Below, one piece after another: positions 1 to 9,866 of a stretch of DNA of 64,000 nt. Made by a program: the position numbers and the translations under genes. The notes under the pieces are model-generated. The model was not told the origin of the DNA. It was given only the letters and a program-made list of their open reading frames with translations, and did not search any database. The stretch covers positions 1,178,001-1,242,000 of the forward strand of contig NZ_OZ034992.1 in assembly GCF_964030925.1 (NCBI RefSeq), given 5' to 3'. The stretch is from Spiroplasma_E sp902809815 (lineage in GTDB: Bacteria; Bacillota_I; Bacilli_A; Mycoplasmatales; VBWQ01). Position 1 is the first letter of the stretch; each line of letters opens with the position of its first letter.

Positions 1-381
1 GACATTTTTGATTGTCCATTATCAACCTTTTTTGCTGGTGAAGTAAAAGAAAAAATAGTTTTTAAATCACAAGATGTTACTGTTAGTGACGAAGAAGATT
101 ATCAAATAAAATGAATTATTCCTAATGCTCAAAAATTAACATTAGAACCAGTAATTTTAACTTTAAAACCATTTGGTAATTCAAATAAAATTCCGCCATT
201 TCAAGGTCAGATCTTTGGATATGTATTAAGTGGAACAGTTTTTGTTCATTATGGTGCAACTAGAGTAAAAGCAGTAGCTAATGAAGCATTTTATATTAAA
301 GGTAATGAAAAACATTATTTAGAAAATCCTAATAATTCAATTGCAACTATTTTATGAGTTTCAAATCCACCAATTTTTTAA
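1..381 (+). CDS. Cupin-domain transcriptional regulator, C-terminal part
   Basis: The frame is open from the window edge and ends at TAA 379-381. The visible 126 residues look like a small beta-barrel cupin, with a GYVLSGTVFVHYG segment and a late segment ending NPPIF. Many bacteria have XRE-HTH plus cupin regulators next to polyamine uptake genes, and potA begins 20 bp downstream, so a role in controlling the pot operon is inferred. The DNA-binding half lies outside the window. Other cupin proteins cannot be excluded. Confidence 0.6.
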
Positions 382-401
382 ACCATTTAAAGGAGGAAAT
401 T

Positions 402-1454
402 ATGAGTGTAAATATTTTAGAATTACGTAATATTACCAAAGAATATGATGGTAAAGTTGTTTTAAAAGGAATTAGTTTAAATATTCATGAAGGTGAATTT
501 CTTACCATTCTTGGTCCTAGTGGTTGTGGTAAAACAACATTATTAAGGATTATTGCTGGTTTTGAACAACCAAACAATGGTCAATTATTGTTTAAAGGTA
601 AGGATTTAACTAAAATTCCAATTCATAAAAGAGAAATAAATACTATTTTTCAAAATTATGCTTTATTTCCACATTTAAATGTTTTTGATAATATTGCTTA
701 TGGTTTAAAGTTAAGAAAAATTGATCGTGAAAAAATCAAAAAAGAAGTTAAAAAAGCTTTAGATTTGGTTAAATTAAATGGTATGGAAGATAAAGATGTT
801 AATGATTTATCTGGTGGTCAAAAACAAAGAGTAGCAGTAGCTAGAGCATTAGTTCTTAATCCTAAAATTTTATTATTAGATGAACCTTTTGCTGCTTTGG
901 ATTTGAAATTACGTCAACAAATGCAAGTAGAATTAAAAAAAATTCAAGAAGAAATTAATATTACTTTTATCTTTATTACTCATGATCAAGAAGAAGCATT
1001 TATTATGTCAGATCGGGTAGTTGTTTTAAATCAAGGTCAAATTCAACAAATTGGGACACCACAAGATATTTACAATGAGCCTGAAAATAAATGAACATCA
1101 CAGTTTGTTGGTAGCTCGAATGTTATTGAAAATGGTGTATTTGTTAATGATTATTGTGTTCGTTTTGATGGTAAAAAATTTGCATGCTCTGATACTGGTT
1201 TTGGTGAACAAGAACGTAATATTGATATTGTTATTCGACCAGAAGATATTGATTTAGTTAATGCAGGTAGTGGTTTTTTTGATGGAACTATTAAAACTAT
1301 TGCTTTTAAAGGATTATTATGAGAAATTGAAATTATTGCTAATAAACGCAAATGGATAGTTCATACTACTGATAATTTTGAAGTAGGTAACCGTGTTGGT
1401 TTAAAATGAAATGTTGAAGATATTCATGTTATGTGAAAGGAAATTGAAGAGTAA
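402..1454 (+). CDS. potA: Spermidine/putrescine ABC transporter ATP-binding protein PotA
   Basis: This 350-residue ATPase drives polyamine import. Visible motifs are Walker A (GPSGCGKTT), the ABC signature (LSGGQKQRVAVARAL), Walker B (ILLLDEPFAALD) and the switch His (FITHDQEEA). A C-terminal TOBE-like regulatory region follows (DIVIRPEDIDL). The start at 402 was chosen because AAGGAGG precedes it at 390-396; an upstream in-frame ATG at 354 lies inside the previous gene. Several Trp codons are TGA. potB begins 1 bp after the stop. Confidence 0.95.
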
Positions 1455-1455
1455 A

Positions 1456-2561
1456 ATGAAAAATTTGTTTAAACGTAATATTAAAACACAAATTTTAAAA
1501 TCACAAGATATGTTAGTTAATAATTCAAATCCAGAAAAAATTATTGATAATCAAAATAAAAAAAAAAGTATAGATTTAAAAAATGGTTTAAACTTAAAAA
1601 AAATAATGTTTCTTTACAAGAAGTAACAAAAAATAAATCGAAAATGAAACGAGTAAAAAAGAAAAAAGCATTGTTATGTTGAAAAAAAACAAACCAAAAA
1701 ATAAGTTTTATTAAAAATAAAATCAAAGATAAATCAGTAAATTTTGGTTTTAAATCATGAGTTACGCTTGCTTATCCATATTTATTGGTGATGGTAATTT
1801 TAATTGTATTGCCATTATTAATTGTAATTTTATATTCAATTATTAAAGCAACTAATAATGCTTGAATATTTCGTTTTACATTTAGTAATTTTAATGATTT
1901 TTTTAAAGAAAATAGTTATGTTATGGTTTTATTACGTTCAATTGGTTATTCATTTGTTGCCACTTTAATTGCTGTTATTTTTGGTTATCCCATTGCTTAT
2001 ATTATGGCTTTTATGTCAACAAAAATTGCTTCAAAAAATATTTGAGTTTTAGTTACTTTACCAATTTGAATTAACATTTTATTACGTACAATTGGATTAC
2101 AAATTATTTTTAGTATTTTAGGTCCTAATGTTTTATTAGGAACTCCAATTGGTATTATTTTAGCAATGGTTTATATGTTTATGTCTTTCGTTATTTTACC
2201 AATTTATAATTCTTTAGAAAAAACAGATCGCAATTTATTAGAAGCGAGTCAAGATTTAGGAGCTTCTAAGATGAAAACATTTTGAAAAGTTACCTTTCGT
2301 TTTTCAGTGCCTGGTATTGTTTCTGGTTTTACTTTAATGATGTTAAGTGCTATGACTTCACTAGTAGTAGTTAAATATATTGGTGAAGGAAAAACTATTT
2401 TAATTGCAAATATTATTGAATCATATTTTTATCGTGGTGCTAATTTTGCTTATGGTGCTGCTATTTCTGTTATTTTAGGTATTATTGTTTTAATTATTAT
2501 TTTTACTTTAAAAGCGATTGGTAGTTGAGCTACTGGTAAAAAAATAGGAGGTATTAATTAA
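1456..2561 (+). CDS. potB: Spermidine/putrescine ABC transporter permease PotB, apparent frameshift near the N-terminus
   Basis: The permease core is open from ATG 1644 to TAA 2559-2561 (305 residues). It has about six membrane segments and the EAA loop that contacts PotA (LLEASQDLGASKMKTFWKV). The natural start looks like ATG 1456, directly after potA, but that frame stops at 1626. Frame 3 upstream of 1644 reads as coding (WFKLKKNNVSLQEV). The two frames join at a run of ten A (1558-1567), so a one-base indel there would restore one longer protein. Translation may otherwise start at 1644, which lacks a good ribosome binding site. It overlaps potCD by 1 bp (TAATG). Confidence 0.85.
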
Positions 2562-4963
2562 TGAGATCTTTTTTAAAAAATAGTTATTTAGCTATTATCT
2601 TTTTATTATTTTATACTCCAATTTTAGTTTTAATGATATTCTCTTTTAATGGTGGCGATTCAGTTCGTAGTTGAAATTCTTGATCATTGCAACCTTATTA
2701 CGATTTATTTCAACAAAGTGAACTTTGAGAATCGGTTAGTGTAACATTAATTGTTGCTTTTATTTCTACTTTTGTTGCTGTTATTATTGGTACGTTTGCT
2801 GCTTTGGGTTTAAGTAAAACAAAAAAAATAACACGTAATATTACTTTAGGGATTACTAATATTCCTTTAGTTAATGCTGATATTGTTACTGCTGTTTCTT
2901 TAATGTTATTATTTATGGCATTTGGTTTTAGTTTTGGTCTTGGAACATTAATTTTCGCTCATATTTCTTTTAATATTCCTTATGTTATTATTACTGTTTT
3001 ACCAAAAATTAGATCAATAAATATGTCACAATTAGAAGCAAGTCAAGATTTAGGTGCGACACCTTGATATACGTTACGCAAAATTGTATTACCAACAATT
3101 AAACCAGCAATTATTGCTGGAGCAGCTATTGCGTTTGCTATGAGTTTTGATGATTTTTTAATTTCTTATTTTACTGGCGGTAATACTTCTAACGTTTCAA
3201 CTTTTATTTATTCTTTAAAACGAATTAAGCCTTATATTAATGCTTTTTCAACAATAATTATTTTATTAATTGCAGTACTTATTATTTCTTGAAATACTTA
3301 TGTTCTTTGCAAAAAACAAATTAAACAACGTAATGAAAAAATTGATAAAGGTATTTATCATGATAAAAAAATTATTAAAACTGAGAAGTTGTTAACTAAA
3401 TATTATTTACAATTAAATGGTTTTAACTATAAAAAGGTTAAGAGTAAAGGTAGAAAACGTAAATCATTATATAGTGATGGTAATTTTGAAATTATAACTG
3501 AGCAAGATATTATTAAAATTCAGGATTATATTAAAAATCACCCGAAACTTATTAATCAAATTTCTAAACTTGAAGCAAAACTTGAGATGGAATCAATTTG
3601 AATTGAACATATAAAGAATAAGATTAAAAAAAAGAAAGAGTTAAAAGAAGAACGCTCAAAATCAAGAAGAGAGAAATATCGTTTTTTACTATGACCGTGA
3701 AAATTAATTATGATTAGTATCATCTTATTATCAAGTTTTATTAGTTTGGGTGCTTTCTACATTTATACTAATGTTTATGATTTATCAATTGCTAATTGAG
3801 GCGAATATATGAATCCCAATATTTTAAAAGAATTCGAAAATAAATATCAAGTTAAAATAAAATATTCAACTTTTGATGATAATGAATCATTGTATGCTAA
3901 ATTGTATACTACTAGTTATGATGTAATGGTTCCTAGTGATTATATGGTGGCTAAATTAGCAAGTGAAGATAGACTTTTTCCAATTGCATCAAAAAATTCT
4001 GTAGGTGATATTGAGTATGATAGTAGAATTGATTTTAATCCCAAAGAAGATATTAATCATGATTTATATGAATTAATGAATAATTATCGAGTTGAAAATA
4101 GTGATGGAATTTTAAATGAATTTGGTTTAAATAGTTATAGTATTCCTTATTTTTGAGGTGATGTTGTATTAGTAATTAATACTACTAATACAAATAATCT
4201 TAGTGATCTTGGTATTAAAGCTGATGGTTCAAATGTTCAATGAAGTGTTTTAACAAATGCTGCAAAATTAGGTAAACGTATCGTTTTAAATGATGATATG
4301 CATAACTTATTTATGACTGCGTTTACTGATTTACACTATAAAAATAAATGAGGAGAAAATAACGGTTCAGGTCAATATAATCAAGTAGGAAATGAATTTA
4401 GTGATAATATTAATGCTCATAGTCCAATTGAAATTAAAGATGCAAGTGACTGGTTAGAACCAGTTATCAAAAATAAAAATACAAAATTATTAAATGATGA
4501 TATTGTTGATGAAATTAGTAATGAAAATAAGTGGGATGTAGCAATGATGTATAACGGTGATTTATTATCTGCAATTGCTGATAATCCTGATTCTTATAAT
4601 GGTAAGTACCTTGTTGTTAGACCATATATGGGGACTAATGTTTGAAATGATGATATGGTAATTAGTAAAGATTCTCCTCATAAAGATTTAGCTTTTAAAT
4701 TTATTAATTATATAATGCAAAAACAAACACAAGTTGATTTAAGTAGTGAATTTGGTTATACCTCACCTTTACAAGCAGCCATGGATGAAGTTAGTACTAA
4801 TTTTTCAACAGAAATTTGAAAGCATGTATATATTCCAAAAAATGGCCAATTACCCGATCCATTAGATCCAAGTAAGCATCATGAAGGATATTTTAACGGT
4901 TTATATACTCGTAGTTTTGACCCACAAATGCAAACTGCTTATAATAGATTATTAGCACGTTAA
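2561..4963 (+). CDS. potCD: Fused polyamine permease and substrate-binding protein PotCD
   Basis: One 800-residue frame. The first ~260 residues are a PotC permease with six membrane segments and an EAA loop (QLEASQDLGATPWYTLRK). A basic cytoplasmic linker of ~120 residues follows, then another membrane segment (LIMISIILLSSFISLGAFY, about residue 385), then a PotD-like binding domain (DVMVPSDYMVAKL, YSIPYFWGDVVL). The fusion tethers the polyamine-binding domain to the outer membrane face; the same arrangement is known in mollicutes. A TAA at 4961-4963 ends the gene just before the IS fragment. Confidence 0.93.
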
Positions 4964-4975
4964 TAAAATAAATTG

Positions 4976-5043
4976 GACATATTCCGTAATTAAATTTAAT
5001 TAATTGTCAATAAAATTGTTTTAAAACTATTTAGTGTTATTGA
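4976..5043. mobile_element. Detached terminal fragment of an IS5-like element
   Basis: These 68 bp match, base for base, the end of the complete 1156-bp IS copies that starts GACATATTCCGTAATTAAAT (for example 28608 onward). The match stops at TGTTATTGA (5035-5043). The IS sequence resumes with the same nine bases at 26491, so the phage-like element has split this IS copy. Confidence 0.93.
5035..5043. repeat. 9-bp target-site duplication, left copy
   Basis: TGTTATTGA is present here and again at 26491-26499, directly flanking the element. In the three uninterrupted IS copies (28608-29763, 33277-34432, 51800-52955) the corresponding place holds this nonamer once. Nine bases is the duplication size I recall for the ISLre2 family. 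Confidence 0.9.
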
Positions 5044-5065
5044 GGACGTATTGCAACCTTAGTTA
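5044..5065 (+). repeat. Left terminal inverted repeat of the phage-like element
   Basis: The end begins GGACGTATTGCAA and continues to TAGTTA. The reverse complement of the right end begins GGGCGTATTTCAA and continues to TAGTTA. Seventeen of the first 22 positions agree, and ATTTAAT is shared just beyond with a one-base gap. Confidence 0.85.
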
Positions 5066-5083
5066 GATTTAATAAAAATATAA

Positions 5084-5108
5084 ATGAGAGATAAAACTCT
5101 CATTTTTT
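5084..5108 (+). terminator. Rho-independent terminator near the left end
   Basis: ATGAGAG, six-base loop, CTCTCAT, followed by T5. It would stop transcripts entering from the left flank, or from the right end if the element is circular. Confidence 0.75.
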
Positions 5109-5529
5109 AATTGTTAAATAAAAAAACTTTAAAACTCTCGTAGATATTCTAATTGTGAGTACTAAATGTAAATACTACTACATGAGTATAAAAGAGTAAT
5201 TTATTTATTTTTATTGAATTGTTATTGTATGAAATTGAAATTAAATTTGTATAGAAATGCAATAACCATAAACCCTGTTCTTTAATTATTAATAAATTAT
5301 TACACATAAGGGGGGTTATATATTACATACATACCTCATCAATAATATCATAACATAAATAAATTAATTATTAAATATAATTTTTTATTTACGTATATGT
5401 GCTTCACTCATCAAGAGTGAAAGCACAATATATTACGTATACGTATTAATAAAAATATATATATAAGCCTTTTATCACTGTAGGTGATAAGGCTTATACG
5501 TAAAAATACGTATTAGAAAGGAATATTAT
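5109..5529 (+). promoter_or_regulatory. Non-coding control region before the early operon, with two hairpins and repeated TACGTA sites
   Basis: No gene is seen in these 421 bp. Two stem-loops stand out: 5399-5426 (GTGCTTCACTC / GAGTGAAAGCAC, one-base bulge) and 5464-5496 (TAAGCC-TT-TTATCAC / GTGATAAGGCTTA, two-base bulge). ACGTA motifs flank them at 5391, 5435, 5441, 5499 and 5508; TACGTATACGTA at 5434-5445 is a perfect palindrome. A G6 run at 5310-5315 is odd for this base composition. Replication origin, packaging site, operator or structured leader are all possible. Confidence 0.55.
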
Positions 5530-6021
5530 ATGCCAAATATTAGTTTAGATTTAAAAACTAAAATACAAGAATCAACTAATGGTGGAATATTATTAGAAAT
5601 TGGTGAATATGAAACATGATTTCCTAAACAATATACTAGTATTGACGAAAATAATAAAAAAATAGCATTAAAAATATTTGAAAATTTTGATTATAAATTA
5701 GGTAAAAATTCAATTACAGAAAATATGAAAAGTATTAAAGGTAGTGAAGTTTTAAAATATATAAAAAATATTCCAGATATTACTACAAATGAAAATGAAT
5801 TAATATCTTGTGAATTTTATGAACAATATAATGGTTATTATATTTTTACAAATGATAAAAATCAAGAATGTTTTAAATATAACATTACATGAGAACAAGA
5901 TATGAAAAGTTTTAAAATAAATAATCCATATAATGATAATGATTTAGCAATAAATTATATTGTTACACCAATGAAAGATATAAATACTCATAATGAAAAA
6001 ATATTTTATTTAAAGTATTAA
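5530..6021 (+). CDS. Unknown phage early protein, 163 residues
   Basis: First gene of the early operon, with AAAGG at 5517-5521 nine bases before ATG. It is an acidic, Asn-rich soluble protein starting MPNISLDL; I recognise no domain. Its place directly after the control region suggests an early function. It contains TGA Trp codons. Confidence 0.75.
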
Positions 6022-6032
6022 AGGAAATTAAT

Positions 6033-6149
6033 ATGTTATTAAATGTTGAAAAAATAGAATTAATAAAAAAATTATGTAATGAAAAATTACTTAAAAATAA
6101 AAAAAATATTGAAATACAAGAAATATTAAAAATTATAGAAAGAGAGTAA
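6033..6149 (+). CDS. Small phage protein, 38 residues
   Basis: A short charged helical peptide (MLLNVEKIEL... ending IIERE) preceded by AAAGGAAA. It lies 11 bp after the previous gene and 6 bp before the next, in the tight spacing of this operon. Function unknown. Confidence 0.5.
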   Translation: MLLNVEKIELIKKLCNEKLLKNKKNIEIQEILKIIERE

Positions 6150-6155
6150 TTAATT

Positions 6156-6314
6156 ATGTTGAATTTAAAAGAAGATAAAAGAATATATTTAAAATATGAA
6201 GAAATTGAAAAAATATTTGGTTCATGTGATATATGTAATAAAAATTCATCATTTGCAAATAGAACTTGTAATAAATGTTTTTATAAATTAATAGGTGAAA
6301 AAAATGAAATGTAA
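6156..6314 (+). CDS. Small phage zinc-ribbon-like protein, 52 residues
   Basis: Two Cys pairs (CDIC and CNKC) about 15 residues apart suggest a zinc-binding ribbon. The stop overlaps the next start by 11 bp, indicating coupled translation. The target is unknown; nucleic-acid binding is a reasonable inference. Confidence 0.6.
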   Translation: MLNLKEDKRIYLKYEEIEKIFGSCDICNKNSSFANRTCNKCFYKLIGEKNEM

Positions 6315-6486
6315 TATACATAATGAAAAATATATATGATTTTCTGAATTAGAAAAAACATATTATTGTAATAAATGTATTGATGAAATGATTGAAGAAG
6401 ATATGTATTTAACATCAAATAATTGAGATTACTTATATGAATATTATATTAATGAATTACAATTAGAAAATTTTAAAGGAGTGTAA
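6304..6486 (+). CDS. Small phage Cys-containing protein, 60 residues
   Basis: Begins MKCNIHNEKY and has a later CNKC pair, so CxxH plus CxxC could bind zinc. The C-terminal half is acidic and aromatic. It overlaps the upstream gene by 11 bp, and its last codons form the AAAGGAG used by the gene at 6489. Confidence 0.6.
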
Positions 6487-6488
6487 AT

Positions 6489-6698
6489 ATGAATAGATTA
6501 GAATTACAAAATGCAAGAAAATTAATAGAAAAATTTGAAGAATTACAAGAAGAATTTAATAGTAAATATGAAAATAGTTTAGATGTTAGAATTGATGATG
6601 ATTATGAATTAAACATTAGTAATGATTATTTTACATATGAAGATGTAAATAAATTAGAACAAGCAATTATTGATTATAAAAGAATTTTTAAAGGTTAA
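6489..6698 (+). CDS. Unknown small phage protein, 69 residues
   Basis: Preceded by AAAGGAG with correct spacing. The sequence (MNRLELQNARK...) is strongly charged and probably an alpha-helical hairpin. No recognisable family. Confidence 0.65.
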   Translation: MNRLELQNARKLIEKFEELQEEFNSKYENSLDVRIDDDYELNISNDYFTYEDVNKLEQAIIDYKRIFKG

Positions 6699-6713
6699 AG
6701 GAGATAAATAAAT

Positions 6714-6893
6714 ATGGTAGCAGCAGCACTTAAAAAACATGAAGATAAATTATTAATTAAAAATTTAAAAATTCGTCTTACTAAAAATGATCATTATGAA
6801 TTAAAAACATATTGTTATGAAAGAAATATAACTATGAATGATTTTGTAAGGGATTTAATAAAAAATGCAATAAATAGAAAGAGTGATAAATAA
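6714..6893 (+). CDS. Ribbon-helix-helix-like phage protein, 59 residues
   Basis: The segment KNLKIRLTKNDHYEL, then YCYERNITMNDFVRDLIKN, follows the strand-helix-helix pattern of CopG/Arc regulators. This makes it the best candidate in the element for a DNA-binding regulator; palindromes that could be operators occur at 24554 and 25090. AAAGGAGA lies upstream. It overlaps the next gene by 1 bp (TAATG). Confidence 0.6.
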   Translation: MVAAALKKHEDKLLIKNLKIRLTKNDHYELKTYCYERNITMNDFVRDLIKNAINRKSDK

Positions 6894-7663
6894 TGAATAA
6901 TTTATATAAAAAAATACTTAAATTACAATTAGAAATTGGTAGTACACCTAAAAATGGTTTTAATACTCATGGTAATTATAAATATTGATTATTAAGTGAT
7001 ATTTTTAATAAATTAAAAGGACTATGTAGAGAACTAAATATACTTATTTTACATTCAGATAATTCAGAAAATATGAATATAAATAAAATAGAAAATATTA
7101 AAGAATTTATGGATAAAAATAATAATAAAATACAAAATGTAACAAAAGAAATAGAAGTTTCATATCAAAAAAAATATTCAATTATTGATTTAGATAATAT
7201 AGAATTTAGAGAAGATTTTAATATTTTTGCTTGTGCTAAAAATACAGATATAGCAAAAGCAAAAGGTAGTGCAGAAACTTATGCTTATAGATATTTTTTA
7301 ATGAATTTACTTTTATTAAGTGAAGATGAACTTGACCCAGATAATGATAATGTTAATTTAATTCAAAATAATAAACAACAAAATAATTATATTAATAATA
7401 ATGTAAAAATACAAAATGAAAAATGAGAACCAAGTGAAAAACAATTAGATTATTTTGAAAAATATATGATTACAAATACAGTTTTATTTGATGAATGTAT
7501 AAGAGAAGATATGGAAAGATTAAATCCAAATAATAATAAAGATTTTTTAATATTAATGGGTGAAAATTATTTAAAAACTTTATTTGATAAATTTAAAGAA
7601 ATTCGTGAAAGATTTAAAAATTTAAAAAATAATAATAAAAGTGAATATAGAAATTATGAATAA
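6893..7663 (+). CDS. erf: ERF-family single-strand annealing protein
   Basis: ERF proteins anneal complementary single strands during phage recombination. This 256-residue protein has the family pattern: N-terminal YKKILKLQLEIG, the central GSAETYAYRYFLMNLLLL motif near residues 124-141, then an acidic SEDELDPDND stretch. The C-terminal third is low in complexity and Asn-rich. It starts at the TAATG overlap with the previous gene and overlaps the next by 8 bp. With the RuvC-like gene it forms a small recombination set. Confidence 0.85.
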
Positions 7664-7766
7664 ATGTAAATATTGTAATAAAAGAATTTGATTAACTAAT
7701 TATTGATGTATGAATTGTTTAAAAATATTAGTTATAAATTTAAATAAAAAAAAGGAGAAAAAATAA
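7656..7766 (+). CDS. Small CxxC zinc-finger-like phage peptide, 36 residues
   Basis: The pattern CKYC, ~13 residues, CMNC would bind one zinc ion. It overlaps erf by 8 bp. Its lysine-rich tail contains the AAGGAG that serves the next gene. Function unknown. Confidence 0.5.
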
Positions 7767-7767
7767 T

Positions 7768-7935
7768 ATGAATAAAGAAAAATTAATTAGTTGACTAAAT
7801 ATAATTTTAGATAGTGATATAGAACAATATAATAAAGAAAAAGACATATATTATTTAAATAAATTAAGAGGTTCAATTGATTTTATTAAAATTTTAATTA
7901 ATAAAATAAAATGTGGAGAGTTTGATAATGAATAA
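7768..7935 (+). CDS. Unknown small phage protein, 55 residues
   Basis: Begins MNKEKLISWLNIILD, preceded by AAGGAG. It looks like a helical charged protein. The last 8 bp overlap the next gene. Confidence 0.55.
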
Positions 7936-8206
7936 AGAAAATTACTATATATTTACATATAAAGAATGTCAATTATTAGAAGAGAAATATAAATTAGATT
8001 TTCCTTATTATGTTGGTAATAAATTAAGAAGTGAATGTGATGAGTGTAAAAGTATTACTGATAATGATGTATTAGATTGAATTAATGAAGAAATGGCAAA
8101 AGTTGAAAATTTATTAAAAAAATATAAAAATAAAAAAATGTTAAAAGGTTATTATTTAGGATTAGAAAAAGCAAAATCTTATTTTGTTTGTAGAGAGGGA
8201 CAATAA
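7928..8206 (+). CDS. Unknown phage protein, 92 residues
   Basis: Begins MNKENYYIFTYKECQ. A GGAG at 7916-7919 precedes the ATG. A lone CDECK segment sits near the middle. Soluble, mixed charge, no family recognised. Confidence 0.6.
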
Positions 8207-8208
8207 TA

Positions 8209-8811
8209 ATGAATAATTATTTACTTTCAATTGACCCAAGTATTAAAAATACTGGATTTACATTATGAGAAAAACAATGATATCAAAATGATATTAAATC
8301 TTATCCTACTTATTTTAGATGAAAACCAATATTAATTAAAAGTTATAGTTTTAAAAAATATAGTACTGGAGTTGAAATTAGTAAATCAGATTATATTTAT
8401 AATAATAACTTTAATTATTTAATACTTAATCAAATAGAAAAAGAATTAGATTTTCAATTAGGAAGTAAAAATTCAAAATCCAACTTTAATCTAATTATAG
8501 AACGTGGTACTTTTCATAGTAAAAATGGTATTGGTTATGAAACACAAGAACATTTAAGAGGTTTTATTGCTGGTCAATTTAATAAATTAATAACAAAAGA
8601 TATGTTAATAAGTCCAAGTGAATGAAAGAAATGATATAAAGAAAATTATAAAAATATAGAAATAAATTATAATAATTGAAAAAAAGAATATTCTTTAATA
8701 TTAGTTAAAGATTTAATTACTTTTAATAATTGAAATATAACAATATCAAATCATGATGAAGCAGATAGTTTATTAATTGGTTGATATTATTTAAATAAGG
8801 AGAATAAATAA
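8209..8811 (+). CDS. RuvC-like Holliday-junction resolvase (RNase H fold)
   Basis: A 200-residue protein with the acidic residues expected of RuvC-type resolvases: D9 in LLSIDPSIKNTG, E98 in LIIERG, and D183/D186 in HDEADSLLIGW near the C-terminus. Phage enzymes of this type cut branched DNA before packaging or resolve recombination intermediates. Two bases separate it from the previous stop. It overlaps the next start by 1 bp. A related RNase H-fold nuclease is the alternative. Confidence 0.78.
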
Positions 8812-8981
8812 TGTTTATGAATTTTAAATTAAAAAAAATAACAAAAATTAATAAATTATTAGATGAAAGAGCTTCTTTTTTACATATGTATTTACTTTAT
8901 AGTAATGAACAAATAAAAAAAGATGTAACTATTATTTATTTAAATAATTATTTAAATAAATTAAATAAGGAAGTAAAATAA
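8811..8981 (+). CDS. Unknown small phage protein, 56 residues
   Basis: Starts MFMNFKLKKITK at a TAATG overlap with the resolvase gene and ends in a TAATG overlap with the next gene. Probably helical. AAGGAG lies inside the resolvase tail. Confidence 0.55.
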   Translation: MFMNFKLKKITKINKLLDERASFLHMYLLYSNEQIKKDVTIIYLNNYLNKLNKEVK

Positions 8982-9163
8982 TGCAAAAACAAAAACAAGA
9001 AAAAGTATTACTTAAATGTATTGTTAAAGATTGTAATAGTAAAGTATTAGTTACTTTAAAAATTGGAAATATAGAAGATAGTGCTGTTCAATTTTTTAAT
9101 ATGTGTTATTTTCATAAAAAACAATTTAAAAATAAAATAAAAGAAATTAAAAATAAGGAGTAA
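8981..9163 (+). CDS. Small phage Cys/His protein, 60 residues
   Basis: CIVKDC followed by CYFHKK gives a possible C-C-C-H zinc site. The ends are lysine-rich. AAGGAAG precedes the start. Function unknown. Confidence 0.58.
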   Translation: MQKQKQEKVLLKCIVKDCNSKVLVTLKIGNIEDSAVQFFNMCYFHKKQFKNKIKEIKNKE

Positions 9164-9166
9164 ATA

Positions 9167-9451
9167 ATGAATTTATGAGACTTTTTAAAATATAGTGATA
9201 AATATAATGTTTTTAAAATATTTACTGAAGATAAAGAAATATATTTTTCATGAAATGGTGGAAATAGTGAATTAGATGATGACCGTACTTTATTAGGTTA
9301 TGAATTAGCAGACTGAAAAGTATTATCATATAAGTTAGACCCAGATAGTTTAGAAATTGAAGTATTTGTTGCACCAGATAATCAATTAATGCAAAATTAT
9401 AATCATTTTCCAAAAACAAAAGAAGAAAGATTAAATTATAATAAGGAGTAA
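9167..9451 (+). CDS. Unknown phage protein, 94 residues
   Basis: Begins MNLWDFLKYSDKYNV, with many aromatic residues and five Trp, most encoded by TGA. AAGGAG precedes it. It looks like a small compact beta-rich domain; no family recognised. Confidence 0.62.
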
Positions 9452-9454
9452 ATA

Positions 9455-9721
9455 ATGATAATGATAAATTGTACAATAGATGAATTTTTAAATAAATGAA
9501 AAAAAGAAAAACATTATGATGTAAGTGTTGGTCATTTTTCAGGTGAAGGAGATTTTACTTTAAATTTTAAAGATTTGCATATTGACAAAAATAATATTGA
9601 AGAATTTGAAGAATTATTAAATGATTATAATATTAATAGAAAAATTTGAGAAAAAATAGAAAAATGTAAACAATGTCATCATCATAATTCTCAAATAGAA
9701 ATTAATGATGATGATGAATAA
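9455..9721 (+). CDS. Unknown acidic phage protein with C-terminal Cys/His cluster, 88 residues
   Basis: Last gene of the early operon. The tail has CKQCHHHN followed by an Asp-rich end, which may bind metal. Preceded by AAGGAG. A terminator follows at 9772. Confidence 0.62.
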
Positions 9722-9771
9722 AATAATTAAATAATCTATATTTAATATAGAAAATATGATATAATTAATAA

Positions 9772-9808
9772 AGAGAAATTACTCATTCCTAAATAATTTC
9801 TCTTTTTT
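9772..9808 (+). terminator. Terminator of the early operon
   Basis: AGAGAAATTA (9772-9781) pairs with TAATTTCTCT (9794-9803), followed by T-rich sequence. ACTCATTCC at 9781-9789, mostly in the loop, is the exact complement of GGAATGAGT at 9850-9858, just before the DUF3800 gene. Confidence 0.75.
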
Positions 9809-9866
9809 ATTTTTTTTGATTTATAATATTATTAACAAATAAAAAAATGGGAATGAGTTTTTATTT

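Noticed and set aside
5310..5315. G6 run as a strong ribosome binding site for a leader peptide
   Set aside because: No ATG, GTG or TTG with an open frame follows at suitable distance; noted only as a composition oddity.
9222..9476. Minus-strand open frame opposite two early genes
   Set aside because: The plus-strand genes have ribosome binding sites and operon spacing; the antisense frame has neither.
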